Source of the DNA: Sphingobacterium haloxyli
GTDB lineage: Bacteria; Bacteroidota; Bacteroidia; Sphingobacteriales; Sphingobacteriaceae
DNA: 64,000 nucleotides
Assembly: GCF_002980525.1 (NCBI RefSeq)
Contig: NZ_PVBQ01000004.1
Coordinates: 124,001-188,000, forward strand
Direction: 5' to 3'
This document shows positions 17,694 to 25,702 of the stretch, piece after piece. The notes beneath the pieces are model-generated. The model saw only the letters and a program-made list of their open reading frames with translations, did not search any database and was not told the origin of the DNA. Position 1 is the first letter of the stretch; the number at the start of each line of letters is the position of its first letter. The translations under genes were made by a program, and so were the position numbers.

Positions 17694-18755
17694 ATGAAAA
17701 ATGAAAAAGAACTAGTCGGTGTTAAAGAGATTGCACGTCGGGCGAATGTCTCTATTGCGACGGTGGACAGGGTCTTGCACAATCGGACTGGTGTTTCGGA
17801 GAAGACCAAACAGAAGATTAACGACATCATCAAAGAATTGGATTACAAACCCAATATTTTGGCAAGGCGCCTAGCCTCATCTAAAACCATGCATCTTTAT
17901 ACGTTAATACCCGCAGTATCGGAGGAGACGGATTACTGGTCTGTGCCATTGCAAGGTATTATACAGGCTGAAAAGGAAATTATGCTTTATAATGTCAAAA
18001 TCGAAAAGCTGTTTTATGACATGAACGACAAAGAATCTTTCATGAAGCAGACGAGGGTAATTCTTGAATCAGAATCTGTGGATGGTGTTCTTTTGGCCCC
18101 AGCCTTTATTGAAGAAGCAATTGCATTCACAGATGTATGTCAGAAGAGGAAAATTCCTTTTGTTTTCATTAACTCGAATATCCCAAATCGTAAGAACCTC
18201 AGTTATTTTGGACCGGATCTTTTTTATAGTGGGTACACTGCAGCGCATCTGGTAAATTATTTGGTAGAAAAATCAGATCAGATACTATTAATGAATATTG
18301 CTAAAGATATTAACTCGGATTATCACATTCTTAAAAAAGAAGAGGGGTTTACGGAATACTTCACAGAAAATAACCCCGAGAGAATAATAAAGCAAAATCT
18401 GGATAATACGGACTATCAATCGGTAAAAAAGACTGTGGCAAAGGTATTACGGGATTATCCTGATATACGGTTAATCTTTGTTACGAACTCGCGGGTTTCA
18501 TTGGTAGCAAAATACCTCTTGGAAAAGAGAATAGAAGATACGTTGCTCGTTGGATACGATTTTTTAGATCGAAATATTGAGTTTCTTAACAAAGGTGTCA
18601 TTGATTTTTTAATCTGTGAGAAACCACAAGAACAGGCTTATCGTGGAATAAAGGCGTTATATCGATATTTAATGTTTGAAGAAAAACAAGAAAAAGAATA
18701 TTTAATGCCTATTGACATCATCCATCGAGAGAATCAACGATTCTATCGTAACTAG
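17694..18755 (+). CDS. LacI-family transcriptional regulator
   Basis: The 353-residue protein has an N-terminal LacI helix-turn-helix (VKEIARRANVSIATVDRVLHN, about residues 9-29, given here in two parts: VKEIARRANVS and IATVDRVLHN) followed by the hinge helix YKPNILARRLASS. The rest is a periplasmic-binding-protein-like effector domain starting at LYTLIPAVSEETDYW. It probably represses the glycan locus and is released by a sugar or sugar-acid intermediate. Matching palindromes lie upstream of susC, of this gene and of the nagB-like gene. It is transcribed in the same direction as the whole island. The effector is not predictable. Start at 17694 leaves a short basic lead before the HTH, as usual in the family. 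Confidence 0.92.
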   Translation: MKNEKELVGVKEIARRANVSIATVDRVLHNRTGVSEKTKQKINDIIKELDYKPNILARRLASSKTMHLYTLIPAVSEETDYWSVPLQGIIQAEKEIMLYNVKIEKLFYDMNDKESFMKQTRVILESESVDGVLLAPAFIEEAIAFTDVCQKRKIPFVFINSNIPNRKNLSYFGPDLFYSGYTAAHLVNYLVEKSDQILLMNIAKDINSDYHILKKEEGFTEYFTENNPERIIKQNLDNTDYQSVKKTVAKVLRDYPDIRLIFVTNSRVSLVAKYLLEKRIEDTLLVGYDFLDRNIEFLNKGVIDFLICEKPQEQAYRGIKALYRYLMFEEKQEKEYLMPIDIIHRENQRFYRN

Positions 18756-18794
18756 GTATACGCTTCGTAGTATGCCTTTTTGATATAGAAAAAA

Positions 18795-18808
18795 CGTGTA
18801 CCTACACA
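18795..18808. promoter_or_regulatory. LacI-type operator O4 upstream of nagB-like gene
   Basis: CGTGTACCTACACA contains GTGTA-CC-TACAC, a palindrome with a non-symmetric centre. Its left half CGTGTAC is identical to that of O1. It lies 48 bases before the nagB-like start, so this gene probably has its own regulated promoter. It is weaker than the other three sites. Confidence 0.4.
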
Positions 18809-18856
18809 ATCGTAATTAGAGGCATTTTTTAATTAAAATAAGGAAAATATAAGTTA

Positions 18857-19633
18857 ATGGAAATCGAACAAAACAAAATAGAGCAGCTGCAGATTAGAAC
18901 GTATGAAAACCGCGAGCAGCTCGGACAAGATGCTGGGCAAATGGTCAGCAAAAAAATTCAAGAACTACAACAGAATAAGGATTACGTGTATATCATATTC
19001 GCTTCTGCACCTTCACAGAACGAATTTTTGGAAACCTTGGCGAGAGATACGAATATTGCCTGGGAGAAAGTCGTGGCATTTCACATGGATGAATATATTG
19101 GTTTAGATCTGGCCCATCCGCAAAGTTTTGGATATTTCCTAAAGGAGAACTTATTTGATAAAGTACCGATTCATCACGTGCATTACATACAAGGAGATTC
19201 AAGCAATATCGAAAAAGAATGTGAGCGCTACGAGCAGCTACTGCGAACACATCCGGTAGATATTGTGTGTATGGGAATCGGGGAAAACACACACATCGCT
19301 TTCAACGACCCTCATGTAGCGGACTTTAATGATCCTTATTGGGTAAAAATCGTTGACCTGGATGATGAAAGTCGTCAGCAGCAGGTGAATGACGGGTGTT
19401 TTGGATCCTTTAGTGATGTGCCCACCCACGCCATTACATTGACCGTTCCGGCGTTATTACAGGGAGAATTTTTGTATTGCATGGTGCCTGGCAAGAACAA
19501 AGCTAAAGCGGTCTACCAAACGCTTTATGAAGGAATAGATGCTCGGTATCCGTCTACCATATTGAGAAAGCATCAAAACGCACATTTATTCATTGATAAA
19601 GAGAGTGCTCAACATCTTCACGAATCGTTGTGA
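18857..19633 (+). CDS. Glucosamine-6-phosphate deaminase-like (NagB family), divergent active site
   Basis: The 258-residue protein matches the NagB/6-phosphogluconolactonase fold. HMDEYIGL at 76-83 keeps the aspartate equivalent to E. coli NagB Asp72. The ring-opening triad of NagB (Asp141-His143-Glu148) is changed: the motif reads GENTHIAFNDP (142-152), giving Asn144, His146 and Asp151. The phosphate loop TGxTP is also replaced by ASAPSQ (49-54). Thus it may act on another phosphorylated amino sugar or sugar isomer rather than GlcN6P. It closes the glycan island and is followed by a strong terminator. A LacI-type site precedes it. The family is certain; the exact reaction is not. Confidence 0.75.
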   Translation: MEIEQNKIEQLQIRTYENREQLGQDAGQMVSKKIQELQQNKDYVYIIFASAPSQNEFLETLARDTNIAWEKVVAFHMDEYIGLDLAHPQSFGYFLKENLFDKVPIHHVHYIQGDSSNIEKECERYEQLLRTHPVDIVCMGIGENTHIAFNDPHVADFNDPYWVKIVDLDDESRQQQVNDGCFGSFSDVPTHAITLTVPALLQGEFLYCMVPGKNKAKAVYQTLYEGIDARYPSTILRKHQNAHLFIDKESAQHLHESL

Positions 19634-19641
19634 AATTTATA

Positions 19642-19683
19642 ATACCATCTTCTCCAAAGCTCAGAAGCTGGAGAAGATGGTAT
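19642..19683. terminator. Bidirectional terminator between nagB-like gene and aminotransferase
   Basis: Perfect 14-bp arms ATACCATCTTCTCC (19642-19655) and GGAGAAGATGGTAT (19670-19683) enclose a 14-base loop. It lies between two convergent genes, followed by CCCTTTT on the + strand. Confidence 0.85.
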
Positions 19684-19688
19684 CCCTT

Positions 19689-20891
19689 TTAAATCGATAT
19701 ACGTCCTGGATACGCGTGCAGACCCTTCTCTAGGCAAACTAAAGCGTCGCGTAAATCTTCCTCTTTAAGAACATAAGCCAACCGTATTTGGTTGGTTCCT
19801 ACTTTCGGTGTGCTGTAAAAGCCAGTAGCGGGAGCCATCATGACTGTTTCGTTATTATACGAAAATTCTTCCAACATCCATTGGCAGAACTTGTCGGCGT
19901 TATCAATAGGAAATTTTGCTACCACATAGAACGCTCCGCCCGGAACGGGACAGGAGACGCCCTCCATTTTATTTAAGCCTTCAACAAGTGTATTCCGGCG
20001 GGCAGTATATTCTTTGGATACAGCGTCAAAATAGCTATCTGGCGTGTCTACCGCTGCTTCAGCTGCAATCTGGCCTTCAAGGGAAGGGCTCAGACGTGTT
20101 TGGGCAAATTTTAAGGCGGTCTGATATAATTCGTTGTTTTTGGTAATTAGGCAACCTATCCGTGCGCCGCAAGCTGAATATCGTTTGGATACCGTGTCGA
20201 TAATGACCACATGCTGTTCAAGCCCATCTAGGTGCATGGGTGAAACAAATGTGTTACCATCATAACAAAATTCGCGATAAGCTTCGTCGGCAAATAGATA
20301 AAGGTCGTATTTTAGACACAATGCTTTTAAGGATTCTAACTCTTCGCGTGAATAGAGATAACCAGTGGGGTTATTCGGGTTACAGATTACTATTGCGCGT
20401 GTCTTGGCAGTAATTAGTTTTTCAAATTCTGTTATCGGAGGTAATGCAAACCCAGTTTCGATATAAGACAGAATAGGCTTCACTATGGCGTCTGCGGCGC
20501 ATGCAAATCCGTTATAGTTTGCATAAAACGGTTCAGGAATTATAATCTCATCACCGGGGCTAAGACAACTCTGCATAGCGATAGTAAGCGCCTCTGATCC
20601 ACCGTTGGTTATTAAAATGTCCGTCGGCGCGATATGATAATTCAATTTATTGTAGTATGCTGCCAACTTCTCCCGATAGGAGGCAATGCCTTCCGACGGG
20701 GTATAAGCCCATATGGTGAAATCGATGTTTTTTAAAGCGTTTAGCATGATTTCAGGCGTCTCAATATCGGGTTGCCCAATATTTAAATGGTATACTTTCT
20801 TTCCTTCTTTTTTTGCTTGTTCTGCAGAAGGTGTAAGCTTTCTAATTGGTGAAGCCGGCATATCCCGACCTCTCTTTGATATTTCTGGCAT
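19689..20891 (-). CDS. Class I/II pyridoxal-phosphate aminotransferase
   Basis: The 400-residue fold-type I aminotransferase has family landmarks: NIGQPDIETP near the N-terminus, TNGGSEAL in the cofactor phosphate region, NPNNPTG with the conserved asparagine, DEAYREF, and SKRYSACGARIG with the PLP lysine. The C-terminal RLAY supplies the arginine that binds the substrate carboxylate. It most resembles the aspartate/aromatic aminotransferase Ib group; specificity is not readable from sequence. It is monocistronic, convergent with the nagB-like gene, and unrelated to the glycan locus. It could serve the last step of Phe/Tyr synthesis, since no aminotransferase accompanies pheA at 56886. Confidence 0.88.
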   Translation of the reverse strand: MPEISKRGRDMPASPIRKLTPSAEQAKKEGKKVYHLNIGQPDIETPEIMLNALKNIDFTIWAYTPSEGIASYREKLAAYYNKLNYHIAPTDILITNGGSEALTIAMQSCLSPGDEIIIPEPFYANYNGFACAADAIVKPILSYIETGFALPPITEFEKLITAKTRAIVICNPNNPTGYLYSREELESLKALCLKYDLYLFADEAYREFCYDGNTFVSPMHLDGLEQHVVIIDTVSKRYSACGARIGCLITKNNELYQTALKFAQTRLSPSLEGQIAAEAAVDTPDSYFDAVSKEYTARRNTLVEGLNKMEGVSCPVPGGAFYVVAKFPIDNADKFCQWMLEEFSYNNETVMMAPATGFYSTPKVGTNQIRLAYVLKEEDLRDALVCLEKGLHAYPGRISI

Positions 20892-21034
20892 TACCTTGTA
20901 CGTTTTTAAGTATATGACAAAGCTAGTAAAAAACCTTCAGGAATCCTATGTTATGTGATGGATATCAGGGATGATACCTGCTAAATATTCTGTGAATTCA
21001 GATTTTACGATAATATAATTTTTTTCCAAACAAC

Positions 21035-21058
21035 AAAGGTCATCAACCGATGACCTTT
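21035..21058 (-). terminator. Terminator after DUF1573 gene
   Basis: Perfect arms AAAGGTCATC (21035-21044) and GATGACCTTT (21049-21058) have a 4-base loop. On the - strand, where it follows the DUF1573 gene, the hairpin continues into T-rich sequence. Confidence 0.75.
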
Positions 21059-21094
21059 ACTTTGTTATATAGCCTCTGAGACGGGCGTAAATTG

Positions 21095-21472
21095 TTATTC
21101 TACATTTCCTTTAATTGTCAACGTTTTGACAGGTGTCTTCGTGTTGGACTTAATCGTGAATTGTTTAGTAAAAGGGCCTTTAGCCGCAGCGTTATAGGTC
21201 ACCGTGACTGTGCCTCCTTCCCCCGGCTTAACAGGTGTTTTGGTGAATTCAGCAACTGAACAGCCACAAGAAGGTTTCACCTCACCGATGATAATAGGAG
21301 CATCGCCCGTATTGGAAAATTTAAAATTGTACGATGCAGGTTTATTTTGGGGAATGGTCCCAAAGTCATGGGTTTCTTTTTCAAATTTAAATTCGCCTAT
21401 AGCCACGGTCATGGACATGAATCCAATGACTGTTATAAACGTCGCTAATATTCCTAATGTTCTTTTCTTCAT
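21095..21472 (-). CDS. DUF1573 domain protein, exported
   Basis: The start is placed at the internal Met of MKKRTLGILATF because a classic signal peptide begins there and an AGTAAG ribosome-binding sequence precedes it; the open frame reaches 16 codons further upstream. The 125-residue product has a signal peptide to about residue 26 and one DUF1573 beta-sandwich: FEKETHDFGTIPQNKPASYN, FSNTGDAPIIIGEVKPSCGC, then TYNAAAKGPFTKQFTI. The CGC motif is typical. The family is abundant in Bacteroidota and its role in the periplasm is not established. It stands alone between the aminotransferase and kdsD, and shares their direction. Confidence 0.85.
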   Translation of the reverse strand: MKKRTLGILATFITVIGFMSMTVAIGEFKFEKETHDFGTIPQNKPASYNFKFSNTGDAPIIIGEVKPSCGCSVAEFTKTPVKPGEGGTVTVTYNAAAKGPFTKQFTIKSNTKTPVKTLTIKGNVE

Positions 21473-21587
21473 CTTACTATATGCTTTAACCTCTATGATA
21501 ATTATCAAAAGATACGCCAAAATTACGAATACCGTAAAGGATGCGGCTCAAATCCCTCGAAATAAACAAAAATATTACAGACGAGCA

Positions 21588-22553
21588 TTATATGATGCCT
21601 TCTTTTAGGAGGTCTTGTATATGTATAATCCCTGCGTAATGTCCTTCTTGCGTAACTAAAAGCTGTGAAATATTATGTCGGCGCATCATATGGAGCGCAT
21701 CAGCCGCGAGTTCCTCTCTTCTCATCGTTTTAGGATTTCGCGTCATAATGTCATTGGCAGTCAAATGTGTCACATCTTCGTGTTTTTCAAGCATCCTGCG
21801 GATATCTCCATCTGTAATAATACCTACAATACCATTTGTGTCGATAACAGCTGTGGCGCCCAATCGATACTTCGTGATGGTAATGAGCACTTGACGTATA
21901 TTCGCAGAAGGTGAAACTTCAGGTTTTCCGTTATTGTCTGATAGATCACTGACTTTTAAATATAACCGCCTACCGAGCGTGCCGCCGGGATGATATTTAG
22001 CGAAATCACGATCTGAAAATTGCCGGCAGGTTTGCAAACAAACCGCCAAAGCGTCTCCCATGGCTAGTTGTGCGGTTGTACTTGTGGTAGGCGCCAGATT
22101 GTTTGGGCAGGCTTCCCGTTCAACGGACGTATTCAAAACAAAGTTTGCATGCTGCGCTAAAAAGGAGTCCAAATTGCCCACCATAGCAACCAGGGTGTTA
22201 CCCGTTTGTTTTAAAAAAGGTACTAACACCTTGATTTCAGGTGTATTTCCACTTTTGGATAGCGCAATAATAAGATCGTGTTCTTGAATGATCCCCAGAT
22301 CTCCATGAATCGCATCAGCAGCGTGCATAAAAATGGCCGGTGTACCGGTGGAGTTAAGCGTCGCGACTATTTTTTGTGCAATAATTGCGCTTTTACCAAT
22401 GCCCGTTACGATAATCCTACCTGATAGATCTAATATTTTATTTACGACCGTAATGAAGTCGTGGTCAATAAATTGCGTCAGTTTCCGAATTGCTCCGGCT
22501 TCCAGTTCCAGCGTCTCGATCGCAGTCTTTTTGATATCGATGTTGTGTATCAC
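21588..22553 (-). CDS. kdsD: Arabinose-5-phosphate isomerase (KpsF/GutQ family)
   Basis: The 321-residue protein has a SIS domain (GIGKSAIIAQKIVATL, then HAADAIHGDLGII and the SKSGNTPE phosphate loop) followed by two CBS domains (about 205-320), the standard layout of D-arabinose-5-phosphate isomerase. It converts ribulose-5-phosphate to arabinose-5-phosphate, the first committed step to Kdo for lipopolysaccharide. kdsA (24851) and kdsB (43490) are in the same window but not in one operon. It is divergent from recQ, with 95 bases between the two starts. Confidence 0.92.
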   Translation of the reverse strand: MIHNIDIKKTAIETLELEAGAIRKLTQFIDHDFITVVNKILDLSGRIIVTGIGKSAIIAQKIVATLNSTGTPAIFMHAADAIHGDLGIIQEHDLIIALSKSGNTPEIKVLVPFLKQTGNTLVAMVGNLDSFLAQHANFVLNTSVEREACPNNLAPTTSTTAQLAMGDALAVCLQTCRQFSDRDFAKYHPGGTLGRRLYLKVSDLSDNNGKPEVSPSANIRQVLITITKYRLGATAVIDTNGIVGIITDGDIRRMLEKHEDVTHLTANDIMTRNPKTMRREELAADALHMMRRHNISQLLVTQEGHYAGIIHIQDLLKEGII

Positions 22554-22581
22554 AGAAAAAATCGTTAATTTTATTTTAATT

Positions 22582-22597
22582 ACCTACAAAAGTAGGT
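22582..22597 (-). promoter_or_regulatory. Possible -7 element within a hairpin, kdsD promoter region
   Basis: ACCTAC-AAAA-GTAGGT forms a perfect 6-bp hairpin. Read on the - strand it contains TACTTTTG (22594-22587), a match to TAnnTTTG. No well-spaced -33 element was found. The site is 34 bases before the kdsD start. Confidence 0.35.
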
Positions 22598-22648
22598 TAT
22601 TTAGCGCTCAAATGAGCCCCGGATCCATTTAATTTTGTTTTGAGGTCA

Positions 22649-24838
22649 ATGGAAATAGAAAAATCACTATTTGACAATTTGCAGGAGTTTTTTGGCTTTG
22701 ATACCTTCAAAGGAGACCAAGAAGCCATTATAACGAATATCTTGAATAAAAGAGATACGTTCGTTATTATGCCCACAGGGGGGGGGAAATCCATCTGTTA
22801 TCAATTGCCTGCGCTGATGAGTGAGGGTACGGCGATTGTTATCTCTCCGCTTATAGCGCTTATGAAGAACCAGGTAGACCAGTTGCGGGCATTCGGTGGA
22901 AATGATAGCATTGCACACTTTTTAAACTCATCGCTCAACAAAGGGGAGATTACGAAGGTAAAAAAGGATGTAACAGAAGGCAAAACGAAGTTACTCTATG
23001 TGGCACCGGAATCGTTGGCTAAAGAAGAAAATGCACTTTTTTTAAGGCAAATAAAAGTTTCTTTCGTTGCTGTCGATGAAGCACATTGTATATCGGAATG
23101 GGGACACGATTTTCGGCCGGAATACCGAAAAATAAGACAAGTTATTAACGGAATCGGTGATAATATTCCCATTATTGCGTTAACGGCGACAGCGACACCC
23201 AAGGTGCAATCGGATATTCGTAAAAATTTGCAGATGAACAACGCGGCCTTGTTTAAATCGTCCTTCAATAGATCGAATTTATACTACGAGGTCCGACCTA
23301 AAAAGAATGTCGTTAAGGAAATTGTGAAGTTCATCCGGAACAATGCCGGAAAGACCGGTATTATATATTGCCTCAGTCGCAAAAAGGTCGAGGAAATCGC
23401 CGAAGTGCTTCACATTAATGGAATAAAGGCGTTACCCTATCATGCAGGTTTAGATGCGAGAACGAGGGCCGAAACACAGGATAAGTTTCTGATGGAAGAT
23501 GTCGAGGTCATCGTAGCGACTATTGCTTTTGGGATGGGGATAGACAAGCCGGATGTTCGCTATGTGATCCATCACGACATACCGAAATCTATGGAAGGGT
23601 ATTACCAGGAAACTGGACGTGCTGGACGTGACGGCGGAGAGGGTGTTTGTTTAGCTTTCTATTCTGAAAAGGATATTGAGAAACTGACGAAATTTATGAA
23701 AGATAAGCCTGTTTCCGAGAGGGAAATAGGTACACAAATTTTAAAAGAAGTCATCGACTATTCGGAATCGTCTGTATGTCGTCGGAAACAAATTTTACAT
23801 TATTTCGGGGAACAGTTTGACGAAACAGGCTGCGATAATATGTGCGACAACTGTCGCGCGCCGAAAACGTACTTTGACGCTGAGGAAAATTTACTGGAGG
23901 TATTACGCTTTATAGATAAAGAAGGAGAGAAATTTGACGATCATCATATCATCAATGTGATGATTGGACAAAATAATCAGCCCGTATCTTCTTATAAACA
24001 TGATTTACATCCGTTGTTCGGAAAAGGTAAAACCCTAGGTGTAAACTATTGGAAATCACTGATTCGACAAGCGGAATTAAACGATTTTTTAAAGAAGGAT
24101 ATTGATCACTATGGCTTACTAACGCTGACCGAGCACGGTAGAAGGTATATAGCTAATCCCTATGGGATCAAATTTATTCTAAACAGAATAATGGAGAAGG
24201 CAGATGAAGACGGGACAGACGACGTTGCGCAGGGATCAGGAACATTGGATACAGAGTTGTTGAAGATGTTGAAAGATTTAAGAAAGAAAATAGCAAAGCA
24301 GAAATCCTTACCACCCTTTGTGATATTTCAAGATCCATCACTTGATGAAATGTGCACGCACTATCCTGTTAGTTTGGATGAACTGAAACAAATGCATGGT
24401 GTAGGGGCGGGCAAAGCGCTTAAATTTGGAAAGCCATTCGTCGAGTTAATTAAAGAATACGTAGACGACAATGATATTGACCGTCCGTTGGATCTTGTTA
24501 TCAAGAGTACGGCAAATAAATCGGCGTTAAAAGTCTCCATTATACAAAATATAGACCGAAAGATAGGTTTAGAAGATATAGCGTCCTCTAAGGGGATTAG
24601 TTACGAAGATTTACTTAAAGAAGTGGAGTCTATTGTTAATTCTGGAACAAAGCTGAACATCGGGTATTTTGTCGATGAGATGATTGATAGTGACCGACAA
24701 GAAGAAGTATATGATTACTTCCGAACAGCTGAAGTAGACTCTATCCAAGAAGCGCTGAAGGAACTAGGGGAGGACGATTATACATATGAGGATATTCAGT
24801 TGATGCGAATTAAATTCATGTCTGAATTAGGAAATTAA
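22649..24838 (+). CDS. recQ: ATP-dependent DNA helicase RecQ
   Basis: The start is placed at the ATG of MEIEKSLFDN (an upstream TTG in frame is less likely). The 729-residue protein shows Walker A MPTGGGKS (41-48), DEAH (143-146) with the RecQ aromatic-rich loop ISEWGHDFRPEY after it, motif VI with QETGRAGRDG, and zinc cysteines in SSVCRRK and CDNMCDNC. A winged-helix RQC region and an HRDC domain (about 525-605, YPVSLDELKQMHGVG) follow, and the tail is longer than in E. coli RecQ (about 610), with an extra C-terminal segment after residue 610. It unwinds recombination intermediates. It is followed 12 bases later by kdsA, probably on the same transcript. Confidence 0.95.
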   Translation: MEIEKSLFDNLQEFFGFDTFKGDQEAIITNILNKRDTFVIMPTGGGKSICYQLPALMSEGTAIVISPLIALMKNQVDQLRAFGGNDSIAHFLNSSLNKGEITKVKKDVTEGKTKLLYVAPESLAKEENALFLRQIKVSFVAVDEAHCISEWGHDFRPEYRKIRQVINGIGDNIPIIALTATATPKVQSDIRKNLQMNNAALFKSSFNRSNLYYEVRPKKNVVKEIVKFIRNNAGKTGIIYCLSRKKVEEIAEVLHINGIKALPYHAGLDARTRAETQDKFLMEDVEVIVATIAFGMGIDKPDVRYVIHHDIPKSMEGYYQETGRAGRDGGEGVCLAFYSEKDIEKLTKFMKDKPVSEREIGTQILKEVIDYSESSVCRRKQILHYFGEQFDETGCDNMCDNCRAPKTYFDAEENLLEVLRFIDKEGEKFDDHHIINVMIGQNNQPVSSYKHDLHPLFGKGKTLGVNYWKSLIRQAELNDFLKKDIDHYGLLTLTEHGRRYIANPYGIKFILNRIMEKADEDGTDDVAQGSGTLDTELLKMLKDLRKKIAKQKSLPPFVIFQDPSLDEMCTHYPVSLDELKQMHGVGAGKALKFGKPFVELIKEYVDDNDIDRPLDLVIKSTANKSALKVSIIQNIDRKIGLEDIASSKGISYEDLLKEVESIVNSGTKLNIGYFVDEMIDSDRQEEVYDYFRTAEVDSIQEALKELGEDDYTYEDIQLMRIKFMSELGN

Positions 24839-24850
24839 TAACTATAATAG

Positions 24851-25666
24851 ATGATTCAACAATATTTACCTGCTATTAAACATCGGGAATCCACCCATTT
24901 TTTTTTGATGGCAGGACCTTGCGCTATTGAAGGCGAGGAAATAGCCTTGCGGATTGCGGAGCGGATTGTAGAGATTACGGACAGACATGGAATTCCGTTC
25001 ATCTTTAAAGGGTCCTACAGAAAAGCCAATCGCTCGCGTTCGGATTCTTTTACAGGGATAGGAGACGAGAAGGCTTTAAAAATACTAGAAAAGGTAGGTA
25101 AAACATTTGGCCTCCCCACCGTGACCGATATACATGAAAGCCAGGAAGCGGCTGTTGCGGCTGCATATGTAGACGTATTACAGATCCCGGCATTTCTGTG
25201 TAGGCAAACAGAATTGTTGGTGGCTGCTGCTGAAACAGGCAAAGTAGTCAACATTAAAAAGGGACAGTTTCTATCCGCTGCTTCGATGAAATTTGCTGTG
25301 GATAAAGTGAAAGACGCGGGAAATGACAAGATTTTGTTGACTGACAGAGGCAACACATTTGGGTATCAAGATTTAATTGTTGATTTTCGGGGATTGCCGG
25401 AGATGCAGACATTTAATGTGCCAACAGTGATGGACTGCACGCATTCACTGCAACAACCTAATCAAATATCGGGTGTTACGGGAGGGAAACCCGAGTTAAT
25501 TGAAACAATAGCGAAGGCAGCTATCGCTGTCGGCGCAGACGGACTGTTTATAGAAACGCATCCCGATCCAGCGAATGCGAAATCGGACGGCGCCAATATG
25601 CTACACCTTGATTTGCTGGAAGGCTTGCTCGAAAAGTTAGTGCGTATCCGCGAAGCAATCTTATAG
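24851..25666 (+). CDS. kdsA: 3-deoxy-8-phosphooctulonate synthase
   Basis: The 271-residue barrel joins arabinose-5-phosphate and phosphoenolpyruvate to give Kdo-8-phosphate. Signature parts are FLMAGPCAIEGEE, FKGSYRKANRSR, CRQTELLVAAAETGK, VNIKKGQFLSA and the histidine/aspartate sites DCTHSLQQP and THPDP. The cysteine in AGPC is the metal ligand of the metal-dependent class; the E. coli type has asparagine there. The gene lies downstream of recQ with a 12-base gap and ends at a strong hairpin shared with lysS. Confidence 0.95.
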   Translation: MIQQYLPAIKHRESTHFFLMAGPCAIEGEEIALRIAERIVEITDRHGIPFIFKGSYRKANRSRSDSFTGIGDEKALKILEKVGKTFGLPTVTDIHESQEAAVAAAYVDVLQIPAFLCRQTELLVAAAETGKVVNIKKGQFLSAASMKFAVDKVKDAGNDKILLTDRGNTFGYQDLIVDFRGLPEMQTFNVPTVMDCTHSLQQPNQISGVTGGKPELIETIAKAAIAVGADGLFIETHPDPANAKSDGANMLHLDLLEGLLEKLVRIREAIL

Positions 25667-25668
25667 GC

Positions 25669-25702
25669 GAATTAGCGATGTGCTTAATCGCATCGCTAAT
25701 TC
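25669..25702. terminator. Bidirectional terminator overlapping the lysS stop codon
   Basis: Perfect 12-bp arms GAATTAGCGATG (25669-25680) and CATCGCTAATTC (25691-25702) surround a 10-base loop. The lysS stop codon (25696-25698, - strand) lies inside the second arm. It separates the convergent kdsA and lysS genes. Confidence 0.8.
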
